DNA of 28,009 nucleotides from a virus. The position numbers were made by a program, and so were the translations under genes. Location: the IMG/VR virus record IMGVR_UViG_3300032116_001055, positions 1 to 28,009 of that record; one strand, 5' to 3'. Shown here piece after piece: positions 21,894 to 26,852 of this stretch. The notes under the pieces were generated by a model. The model saw nothing but the letters and a program-made list of their open reading frames with translations, searched no databases and was not told where the DNA came from. Positions within the stretch are counted from its first letter, which is position 1, and the number at the start of each line of letters is the position of its first letter.

Positions 21894-22294
21894 TTTGTGA
21901 TATCCGTTCGCCCTTCGATGACTTCGACCCGCAGCGGCAAGATCGCCGTCCGATTGCGGTCCATCCAGTAGCCTTTGACCATAGCAATTCTCGAAACTCG
22001 AACCCCTTCGCGGACCTCGCGGCTCGACAGATCATGCAGCGTGAGGTACTTGCAGGTCATTTCGTAGACGCCGCCGCGCGGCTCGAAGAACCAGCCCGAT
22101 ATGCGGTGCCGTTCGTTCTCGCCCCAGGGCGTGTAGTGGTCGATCTCAACCGCGATCTCGCACGGCTCCTTGGTGATCGTCGCCGAGTCAGCGCCATCGA
22201 CCATTCCGGTCAGCAGCATCGCGATGAAGACCGCGACTCCCCAGAGCAAAATCTCAACGACCGAACTCCAGATTGCCTTGGCTAGATCGCTCAT
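21890..22294 (-). CDS. Membrane-anchored protein, one N-terminal helix (134 aa)
   Basis: The start is the ATG at 22294 that overlaps the GT2 stop as ATGA; the longer upstream frame is shadow sequence. Residues about 9-31 (WSSVVEILLWGVAVFIAMLL) form one membrane helix. A beta-rich, charged domain follows (VEIDHYTPWGENERHRISGW, VRVSRIAMVKGYWMDRN, AILPLRVEVIEGR). It probably faces one side of the inner membrane. Lying between two glycosyltransferases, it might anchor or assist glycan transfer at the membrane, but no family is recognised. Confidence 0.7.
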   Translation of the reverse strand: MSDLAKAIWSSVVEILLWGVAVFIAMLLTGMVDGADSATITKEPCEIAVEIDHYTPWGENERHRISGWFFEPRGGVYEMTCKYLTLHDLSSREVREGVRVSRIAMVKGYWMDRNRTAILPLRVEVIEGRTDITK

Positions 22295-23094
22295 GGCCCC
22301 ATGAACCTCCGGCCAAGATTCTCGGTAGCCCGCAGCTTCTCGGCCATCGCCTCTTGCTTGCCGCCGTGGTCGCCCGTGATCGTGCCTGCCGCCTTGACGG
22401 TCGAGCAAAGCACCTTGGGAATCCGCACGAAGCCTTCGCCGCCGTAGAGCTTTTCGATCCGCATGAACAGACCGTAGTCGCCGCCTGGGAACTCATTCGC
22501 CCCGACCTCGTTCTCTGGCCCGTGCCAGCGATAGCCGCCGACTGCCGAGTAAGCGATCGCCGGGAAGCATCGCACACCCTCGCCGGGGCACATCGCCGCC
22601 TTGAGCATCCACGGCTGATAGTCGGGCTTCTGATAGTGGCCTATGATCTCGCCGTCGCCATCCAGGTGGATACAGTCTCCATAGACAAACCCAGCCCCAT
22701 CGACGATCGCCTGCCGCACCAGATCGAGCGTGTCGTGGGTCAGAAAGTCGTGGTCGTCAAGTTCGATGATCCAGCCGCCCGGTCGAGCCATCGAACAGCC
22801 CGCGTGCCGCGCCATGTTGACGGTCGACACCCGATTCCGCATGTAGTCGAGATTGATCTCCAAAATCGCGTCGGCGTGAACGAATTTGGCCGGGTCGCTT
22901 TCGTTCCGGTCGTCGTCAGAATCCCGCACGATGATCCAGCGATCATGCGGCCCAAGCTGATCGGCCAGCAATTCGGCTTGATGCTCCAGATCGCGCGGTC
23001 GGTTTCGGGTCGGCGTCACGATGTCGAGAAAGACATCGGCGACCGATTCGGGCTTGACGTAGCCGAGCGTGGTGAGGATTTGCGGCGGCTTCAT
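22291..23094 (-). CDS. Glycosyltransferase family 2 (GT-A fold)
   Basis: A 267-residue protein. LDIVTPTRNRPRDLEHQ (23-39) is the N-terminal strand and loop of GT2 enzymes. VRDSDDD (56-62) is the first acidic motif. GGWIIELDDHDFLTHDTLD (107-125) contains the DXD-like LDDHD that binds metal and nucleotide sugar. The C-terminal half has an acidic W/H-rich loop and a GGDYGLFMRIEKLYGGEGF segment typical of the acceptor side. The start lies 3 nt after the previous stop. It begins the coupled GT2-membrane-HNH-GT4 run. Confidence 0.88.
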   Translation of the reverse strand: MKPPQILTTLGYVKPESVADVFLDIVTPTRNRPRDLEHQAELLADQLGPHDRWIIVRDSDDDRNESDPAKFVHADAILEINLDYMRNRVSTVNMARHAGCSMARPGGWIIELDDHDFLTHDTLDLVRQAIVDGAGFVYGDCIHLDGDGEIIGHYQKPDYQPWMLKAAMCPGEGVRCFPAIAYSAVGGYRWHGPENEVGANEFPGGDYGLFMRIEKLYGGEGFVRIPKVLCSTVKAAGTITGDHGGKQEAMAEKLRATENLGRRFMGP

Positions 23095-23097
23095 GCC

Positions 23098-23304
23098 TTA
23101 ACCTCCGTAGACACCAGGACGATCGCCGGACGCCGCCATTGACGAATCACGACGCTCCAGCGGCACATCAGACGGCTCGCGAATCACCGTGCCAGCGCCG
23201 CAGGCATAGAGCGAGCGAGCGACCGGCTCGGGGACTTCGATGATCTCGCCGACCATTCGCATTTCGCCGTGGATGCAGGTCGGCCTGCTGAGAACTACGC
23301 GCAT
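23098..23304 (-). CDS. Small phage protein (68 aa)
   Basis: The preferred start is the ATG at 23304 (MRVVLSRPTCIHGEMRMVGE). A further upstream ATG lies inside a strong hairpin and is rejected. The pattern 'strand, short loop, VGEIIEVPEPVARSLYACGAG' is seen in many small phage proteins near capsid genes, where a KV/VE strand pair precedes an A..L...G helix. The last 25 residues are polar. Function unknown. Its ribosome-binding GGGAG lies in the 3' arm of the hairpin at 23311-23340. Confidence 0.65.
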   Translation of the reverse strand: MRVVLSRPTCIHGEMRMVGEIIEVPEPVARSLYACGAGTVIREPSDVPLERRDSSMAASGDRPGVYGG

Positions 23305-23306
23305 TG

Positions 23307-23340
23307 AAAAGGCTCCCAAGTGAATGAACACATGGGAGCC
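23307..23340 (-). terminator. Hairpin with T4 tail overlapping a ribosome-binding site
   Basis: On the coding strand GGCTCCCA pairs with TGGGAGCC (8 bp, with an inner GTG/CAC extension) around the 14-nt centre, and is followed by TTTTC. It looks like an intrinsic terminator or attenuator. Its 3' arm includes GGGAG, which is the ribosome-binding site of the next gene, so it could also act on translation. Confidence 0.65.
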
Positions 23341-23373
23341 TAAACGATGCCGCAGATTCTTGCCTTGAGCGGA

Positions 23374-23733
23374 CTACGCCGGATTCTCGCAACTTGTTGC
23401 GGACGACTTGCCATCCAGGTAGAAGCCGACGCGGCTAGCCATCGCCTCGCTGGCGTCGTCGAACGGCTCGATGCCAAGATACGTCTTGAGCTTGCGATTT
23501 TCGTCGAGCACTTGCTTGCTTGATCGCAGTTCACGCTCAAGCTCGTCGATCCGCTTCGTCAGCTTCAAGACTGAATCGCGAGCCTCGTCACGCTCCTTGA
23601 AAGCGTCTTGAAGTCGAATCTCCAGCGATTCGATTCTAATTTTGGCGTATCCGCTGACACACGATGACTCTGGCATTGGTCGACCTTCGGCGGCGACTTC
23701 GATCACGCCGCCGAGCGTGGTTCGGTCAGACAT
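23374..23733 (-). CDS. Coiled-coil protein (119 aa) with palindrome at its 3' end
   Basis: A 119-residue protein. It begins MSDRTTLGGVIEVAAEG, close to the start of the gene upstream (MSVQIGGVVEVSA). Residues about 32-85 are heptad-rich (RIESLEIRLQDAFKERDEA, KLTKRIDELERELRSSK). Near the end the 14-bp palindrome is read in frame as part of SATSCE. The codon 2 nt before the palindrome is TCG, where other genes have a stop codon, suggesting the last 9 residues are a read-through extension. The start overlaps the upstream gene by 8 nt. Function unknown. Confidence 0.7.
   Translation of the reverse strand: MSDRTTLGGVIEVAAEGRPMPESSCVSGYAKIRIESLEIRLQDAFKERDEARDSVLKLTKRIDELERELRSSKQVLDENRKLKTYLGIEPFDDASEAMASRVGFYLDGKSSATSCENPA
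23388..23401 (-). repeat. 14-bp palindrome, copy 6 (in 3' end of a gene)
   Basis: Coding strand CGCAACAAGTTGCG. The in-frame triplet ending 2 nt upstream is TCG, one substitution from TAG, at the position where five other copies have a true stop. Confidence 0.9.
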
Positions 23734-24484
23734 TTTCGACGACCTCCTTCTTATCCAGCTTGCTCAGTTGAATGTCAGCAAGCTCAACGGCTGCCCTGCT
23801 GGATTCGGCCAACGCTTTTCTGCGACTGGTTAGCTGCTGCATCGGCTTGTTCATCAACCGAAGTTGACGATGCCGACGAGCACTCTTTTGCCGAGTCCGT
23901 TCGAGCTTGGCGGTCAGATTTTCGATCTGCTCGTGCAGTTCGTTGACCTCGCGGACATGGACCTCGCTGGCCTCAGCCCAGCATCGCTGGAACTCAAGCA
24001 TTGAGATCGCTGGCTGCGTGTCGACCTTGACGAGTTGCTTCGCGCGAATGACCGCGTGATGCTTGTGTTTTGTCTCGGCCAGCAATTGAAGATCGCTGGC
24101 TGGTACAGGCGACTTTTCGCCGCACAAGAACACCCGTTCCTCGGCATCGCCTGGAATCCAGCCGCAGGTCGAAACCTGGAACACCGCCCGATCGGACCTC
24201 CGAACGACCGTATCGCCGGACTTGAACGGAAGCTGCTTCTCCGAGCGCTCGACCCGCTTGGTGATCGTGCCGCACTTGATTCCATCGCCGAGATCGGCCA
24301 CCGAGACTTCACAGTCGTCGCCGACCAGCGACTTGAGGAACTCCATAATCACGGCGTCCGACTCCTCGGGCTCACACGCCTGGACGTTCTTGATCGCCGC
24401 CTTGCAGCAGCCATCTTGACCACAGTCGACCGGCTCCTGACTCGCCGCCGAAACCTCGACCACTCCACCAATTTGCACGCTCAT
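23726..24484 (-). CDS. Cys-containing protein with C-terminal coiled coil (252 aa)
   Basis: The start is the ATG at 24484, supported by AGGAGATCAAAC directly upstream; the longer frame is shadow sequence. The N-terminus (MSVQIGGVVEVSA) resembles that of the next gene. Cysteines at CGQDGCC (about 21-27) and later EVSTCGW-type sites suggest metal or disulfide binding. A middle domain with LPFKSGDTVVRRSDRAVFQV looks like a small beta barrel. Residues about 165-245 are coiled coil and basic (ENLTAKLERTRQKSARRHRQ). A DNA- or protein-scaffold role is possible; no family is recognised. Confidence 0.7.
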   Translation of the reverse strand: MSVQIGGVVEVSAASQEPVDCGQDGCCKAAIKNVQACEPEESDAVIMEFLKSLVGDDCEVSVADLGDGIKCGTITKRVERSEKQLPFKSGDTVVRRSDRAVFQVSTCGWIPGDAEERVFLCGEKSPVPASDLQLLAETKHKHHAVIRAKQLVKVDTQPAISMLEFQRCWAEASEVHVREVNELHEQIENLTAKLERTRQKSARRHRQLRLMNKPMQQLTSRRKALAESSRAAVELADIQLSKLDKKEVVENV

Positions 24485-24494
24485 GTTTGATCTC

Positions 24495-24830
24495 CTAAAT
24501 CTCTTGGGCTTCCGCCATTTCGTCGAAACTATCGTAAACCGGAGCCGCCATGTCGAGCTTCGTGTGATCGTAGGCTCGCAGACGCTCCATAACACGCATC
24601 AGATTGCTTGGCCTGCCGAGCTTCTCCAGCAGGATCAAGTGCCCAGCACACTGAACCTCGGCCTTGCCGCTCGCGCCGCCAGCCCGCGTCGTCTTGTGGC
24701 ACGGGAAGCCGCCTTGGTCGAGCGATTGCTCAATCTCACGGACCCGCTCGCTGTTCAGGTACGGTCGAACGTCTGACCGGAACGGGCAGTTGCAGCACGG
24801 CGATTTCATGGCATACGGATCGTGACTCAT
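24495..24830 (-). CDS. Cys-rich small protein, DUF6283-like (111 aa)
   Basis: The start is the ATG at 24830 (MSHDPYAMKS), 7 nt after GGAG; a TTG further up lies in the palindrome and is rejected. The pattern is PCCNCPFR (11-18), then FPCHKTT (42-48), then QCAGHLILLEK (60-70). Four to five cysteines with a CHK and a CAG motif match the small-protein group I know as DUF6283. They probably bind zinc or an iron-sulfur cluster. It is read from promoter P3. Function unknown. Confidence 0.75.
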   Translation of the reverse strand: MSHDPYAMKSPCCNCPFRSDVRPYLNSERVREIEQSLDQGGFPCHKTTRAGGASGKAEVQCAGHLILLEKLGRPSNLMRVMERLRAYDHTKLDMAAPVYDSFDEMAEAQEI

Positions 24831-24840
24831 GATTTTGCTC

Positions 24841-24854
24841 CGCAACTTGTTGCG
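24841..24854 (-). repeat. 14-bp palindrome, copy 7 (in a 5' leader)
   Basis: Coding strand CGCAACAAGTTGCG, beginning about 5 nt after the start site expected from P3. It is followed by GAG, forming the ribosome-binding site GGAG. This placement would suit an operator or an RNA hairpin acting on the leader. Confidence 0.9.
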
Positions 24855-24865
24855 TTGATCTATCT

Positions 24866-24894
24866 AGTATATCGTCCCGCTAGACGATTGTCAA
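24866..24894 (-). promoter_or_regulatory. Sigma70-type promoter P3
   Basis: On the minus strand, -35 TTGACA (24894-24889), a 17-nt spacer containing CGTCTAGCGGGACGA, and -10 TATACT (24871-24866). It is followed by AGATAGATCAA and palindrome copy 7. It would drive the DUF6283-like gene and the coiled-coil genes behind it. Confidence 0.85.
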
Positions 24895-24901
24895 TAACAA
24901 A

Positions 24902-25204
24902 TTACCGCCTTTCCAGCCGTCGCTTGATCGCCGTCACGGCCTGCTCCAGAAATTGCATACGCTCGCTTGGCTCAAACGCCCCGTCGCCCGTCGCTTCCTC
25001 GGAGTAAAAAATCGTCTCGACGCCGCAGCACGGATGGTCGACTCGGAACTCCCCATGCCGCAGCCGCAGGTAGCCGACCTGCACGCCATCGGGACCAAGG
25101 GCGTCGTACTGCTCGGGACAGGCCGGGCAGGTCATCGCCAGCTTGATGCCGTCGATCGTGATCTCTTCCGGCCCGAAGTTGTCGGGGTCGAATGGGTCGC
25201 TCAT
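24902..25204 (-). CDS. Small Cys-rich protein (100 aa)
   Basis: It starts at the ATG at 25204, ATGA-coupled to the upstream gene. The long upstream frame reads as a shadow and is rejected. The pattern MTCPACPEQYD (24-34) and DHPCCGVE (56-63) provides a CxxC plus a HxCC pair, fitting a zinc-ribbon-like fold. The C-terminus is a helix FLEQAVTAIKRRLERR. It may bind metal and possibly nucleic acid; no family is recognised. Confidence 0.7.
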   Translation of the reverse strand: MSDPFDPDNFGPEEITIDGIKLAMTCPACPEQYDALGPDGVQVGYLRLRHGEFRVDHPCCGVETIFYSEEATGDGAFEPSERMQFLEQAVTAIKRRLERR

Positions 25205-25434
25205 GGGTTTTGCTCCTGATATTGTCGCTTGGCGATGTCGAGCGCCGTCTCCATCTGCAACTGCGACGGAGCCAGATCGGCACAGTAGAATCCCGGCACG
25301 CCGAACAGATCGCGCGGCTCGTGGATCGCCATGATCTCCGGTCGTTCGGGAATCATGGCGAAGATACGATCTGTCAGATCGGCGGTCACTGACCGATGCG
25401 GATACTTGGCGGCTGATTTTGGTGGCGTCGGCAT
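25201..25434 (-). CDS. Small hypothetical protein (77 aa)
   Basis: A 77-residue protein with a basic N-terminus (MPTPPKSAAKYPHRSV), a middle IMAIHEPRDLFGVPGFYCADL and a helical C-terminus. A GAGG site lies within the end of the upstream gene, and the start is 2 nt after its stop. It is coupled to the downstream gene by ATGA. No motif is recognised. Confidence 0.7.
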   Translation of the reverse strand: MPTPPKSAAKYPHRSVTADLTDRIFAMIPERPEIMAIHEPRDLFGVPGFYCADLAPSQLQMETALDIAKRQYQEQNP

Positions 25435-25436
25435 GG

Positions 25437-25694
25437 CTAGAGTCCTCGGATCGTGGTGGAAACAAATTTCACGCCGCTTTGCCCTCGGTCGACCTTGCCC
25501 GTTCTCGTGTCCCTGACGCCGACGACTCGGCTGAACTTCTGCTTGATCTCGTCGACCGTGTAGCGGCGGAAGCCGCCTCGCTCAAAGACGCCGGTTGTCA
25601 TGCGGATATCTTCGATCATTTTGTCGTCCATCGGCTCGTAGATGAACTCGCGAAACTCGGGCGGAATCCAGCCTGCTGGCTCATCGAAGTTCAT
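25437..25694 (-). CDS. Small hypothetical protein (85 aa)
   Basis: The start is the ATG at 25694, preceded by AGGAGATC. A more upstream ATG is rejected because it lacks a ribosome-binding site. The protein begins MNFDEPAGWIPPEFREFI, contains MIEDIRMTTGVFERGGFRRY and ends VKFVSTTIRGL. It has no membrane helix or cysteine. No family is recognised. Confidence 0.7.
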   Translation of the reverse strand: MNFDEPAGWIPPEFREFIYEPMDDKMIEDIRMTTGVFERGGFRRYTVDEIKQKFSRVVGVRDTRTGKVDRGQSGVKFVSTTIRGL

Positions 25695-25705
25695 GGCTTG
25701 ATCTC

Positions 25706-26020
25706 CTAGAGGCTGCAATACAGCCCGGTTTCACGCTCGAACAACTCGACCAATTGGTCACAATAAATGTCGCTGTGCTCGCTGATCGGCGTCAGCTTCA
25801 AGGCTCGATACTTGGCGAACTGCACCGTGTAGGTGTCGCACGGGTCCAGCGTGATCTTGACGCGGTTGCTGCCGTTCTTCGCCATGCCGGATCGCAGGCA
25901 GAAGCTCAGGCTGTTCTCGTCGCCGATGAAGTTCTTGGCTCCGGTCATGGCAATGAACTTGCCGCCGCCGAGTTGGGCCAGAATCGTCTTGGCTACCGTC
26001 ATGTCAGTCGTCGCACTCAT
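25706..26020 (-). CDS. Conserved small phage protein type (104 aa)
   Basis: The start is the ATG at 26020 with the repeated CA-rich leader upstream; an earlier ATG at 26056 is rejected. The pattern TILAQLGGGKFIAMTGAKNF, then LSFCLRSG, VKITLDPCDTYTVQFAKY and a final amphipathic segment DQLVELFERETGLYCSL is a layout I associate with small proteins found in many unrelated phages. Their function is not known to me. It lies in the right-hand small-gene island. Confidence 0.8.
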   Translation of the reverse strand: MSATTDMTVAKTILAQLGGGKFIAMTGAKNFIGDENSLSFCLRSGMAKNGSNRVKITLDPCDTYTVQFAKYRALKLTPISEHSDIYCDQLVELFERETGLYCSL

Positions 26021-26047
26021 GGTCTTGATCTCGCGTTGGTGGTTGCT
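26018..26047 (-). promoter_or_regulatory. CA-rich translation leader, copy 3
   Basis: The coding strand reads AGCAACCACCAACGCGAG, then ATCAAGACCATG. It closely matches the leaders at 2016, 2257 and 26363, with one CAC unit fewer in the CA tract. Confidence 0.6.
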
Positions 26048-26053
26048 GAAAAG

Positions 26054-26133
26054 CAAGCGGCCCGGCGACCAGGGCTGTGACCGCGATCGAGTCGCATGTC
26101 GCGCCGGGTGAGAACAGGGACAACTTCCGCTTG
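26054..26133 (-). other. Possible structured RNA or terminator in a 117-bp intergenic gap
   Basis: On the coding strand CAAGCGG (26133-26127) can pair with CCGCTTG (26060-26054), CCCGGCG with CGCCGGG inside it, and GCGA with TCGC inside that. CTTTTC follows the outer stem. GC-rich DNA makes some pairing likely by chance, so this is tentative. Without further support it could simply be a terminator for the preceding single-gene unit. Confidence 0.35.
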
Positions 26134-26137
26134 TGGC

Positions 26138-26365
26138 TTAGGCGTCAATCAACTCGATCACGCCGCACTCTGGTTCGTTGCTGTGGCTAATCAGGGTACG
26201 CTCGACATCGTTGACCATAATCGGCTCGTCGAGCTTGACATGGATCGAGTCACAGCCGCCGCCCCAGCTATAGAGGCAGATCGTGACTTCGCCGCTGAAC
26301 GGCACGCCAAAGTAGGTGCCCTGAACGCGATCGCCGGTTTCGAGCAGTCGGGTGGTGGTTGACAT
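26138..26365 (-). CDS. Small beta-rich phage protein (75 aa)
   Basis: A 75-residue protein with LETGDRVQGTYFGVPFSGEV, then CDSIHVKLDEPIMVNDVERT and a closing strand. The segment 'GDRVxGTYxGVPFxGxV' recurs in small single-domain phage proteins of unknown role and looks like a small beta barrel. Position 1 is fixed by the CA-rich leader with GAGATCAAGATCATG. It is the first gene behind promoter P4. Confidence 0.75.
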   Translation of the reverse strand: MSTTTRLLETGDRVQGTYFGVPFSGEVTICLYSWGGGCDSIHVKLDEPIMVNDVERTLISHSNEPECGVIELIDA

Positions 26366-26400
26366 GATCTTGATCTCGCTTGCGGTTGGTGGTGGTTGCT
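26363..26400 (-). promoter_or_regulatory. CA-rich translation leader, copy 4
   Basis: The coding strand reads AGCAACCACCACCAAC, then CGCAAGCGAGATCAAG and ATCATG. Together with the preceding AGAGACAAAG it links promoter P4 to the gene start. Confidence 0.6.
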
Positions 26401-26412
26401 TTGTCTCTATCT

Positions 26413-26441
26413 AGTATATCGCCGTGCTAGACCCAAGTCAA
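26413..26441 (-). promoter_or_regulatory. Sigma70-type promoter P4
   Basis: On the minus strand, -35 TTGACT (26441-26436), a 17-nt spacer TGGGTCTAGCACGGCGA and -10 TATACT (26418-26413). A T-rich stretch with ATTTTCAG precedes it. It drives the 75-aa gene and possibly the genes behind it. Confidence 0.87.
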
Positions 26442-26461
26442 CAGTGAAACTGAAAATTATT

Positions 26462-26475
26462 CGCAACTTGTTGCG
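26462..26475 (-). repeat. 14-bp palindrome, copy 8
   Basis: Coding strand CGCAACAAGTTGCG, exactly 2 nt after the TAA of the 62-aa gene and 20 nt upstream of the P4 -35 box. It is followed by AATAATTTTC, a weak T-rich tail. Confidence 0.9.
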
Positions 26476-26477
26476 GG

Positions 26478-26666
26478 TTAGGCGAGAAGCCCGAGCAATC
26501 GCTCGCACTCAGCCAATTGGGCTGCAAGCCACTCGCAACCAGCCAGTTCGTTTTCCTGGCAGCGTTGAAGCTCCAGCGAAAGCTCAGCGCCGCGAGCCAG
26601 CAAGCGTTGGCGGGCATTGAGGTTGCGATTATTCAGAAGGCCCTGGCTCATTAGCAAGTTGGTCAT
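26478..26666 (-). CDS. Small helical protein (62 aa)
   Basis: A 62-residue protein, leucine-rich and probably all helix: MTNLLMSQGLLNNRNLNARQ, then LARGAELSLELQ and LAAQLAECERLLGLLA. Two cysteines (in RCQENELAGC) may pair. An AGGAAG site lies 8 nt upstream of the ATG. It is the only gene between promoters P5 and P4. No family is recognised. Confidence 0.65.
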   Translation of the reverse strand: MTNLLMSQGLLNNRNLNARQRLLARGAELSLELQRCQENELAGCEWLAAQLAECERLLGLLA

Positions 26667-26710
26667 GATCGTGCTTCCTGTTTTCGAGTTGTGGTTGATT
26701 AACTCTACTA

Positions 26711-26739
26711 AGTATATCGTCCTGATAGACCCAAGTCAA
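26711..26739 (-). promoter_or_regulatory. Sigma70-type promoter P5
   Basis: On the minus strand, -35 TTGACT (26739-26734), a 17-nt spacer TGGGTCTATCAGGACGA and -10 TATACT (26716-26711). An A/T-rich stretch precedes it. It lies 37 bp after the capsid terminator and starts the right-hand small-gene island. Confidence 0.87.
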
Positions 26740-26775
26740 CAGCCATTTTCAAAATAATCCAAAAAATGTCTCGGC

Positions 26776-26815
26776 GCAAAAAACAACCCCCGGCAGTTTC
26801 CCACCGGGGGTTGTT
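26776..26815 (-). terminator. Strong intrinsic terminator after the capsid gene
   Basis: A 12-bp perfect stem, AACAACCCCCGG with CCGGGGGTTGTT, encloses a 10-nt loop. On the coding strand the stem is followed directly by TTTT (TTGTTTTTTGCG). It lies 38 bp after the capsid stop and would end the head operon. Confidence 0.92.
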
Positions 26816-26852
26816 ATCTCGTTGTTGCCTAACTTGCCCCGCAGGGCGTCGA

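Noticed and set aside
25205-25465. N-terminal extension of the Cys-rich 100-aa gene
   Set aside because: It overlaps the 77-aa gene in a shadow frame, whereas the ATGA overlap at 25204 gives a natural start.
2972-26475. Palindromes as a CRISPR array
   Set aside because: Spacing is 1-5 kb, with no regular spacers and no cas genes.
2972-26475. Palindromes as ordinary intrinsic terminators
   Set aside because: The stem is only 5-6 bp and most copies lack a T run. Two lie inside genes and one in a 5' leader. A terminator role is not excluded for copies 1 and 8.
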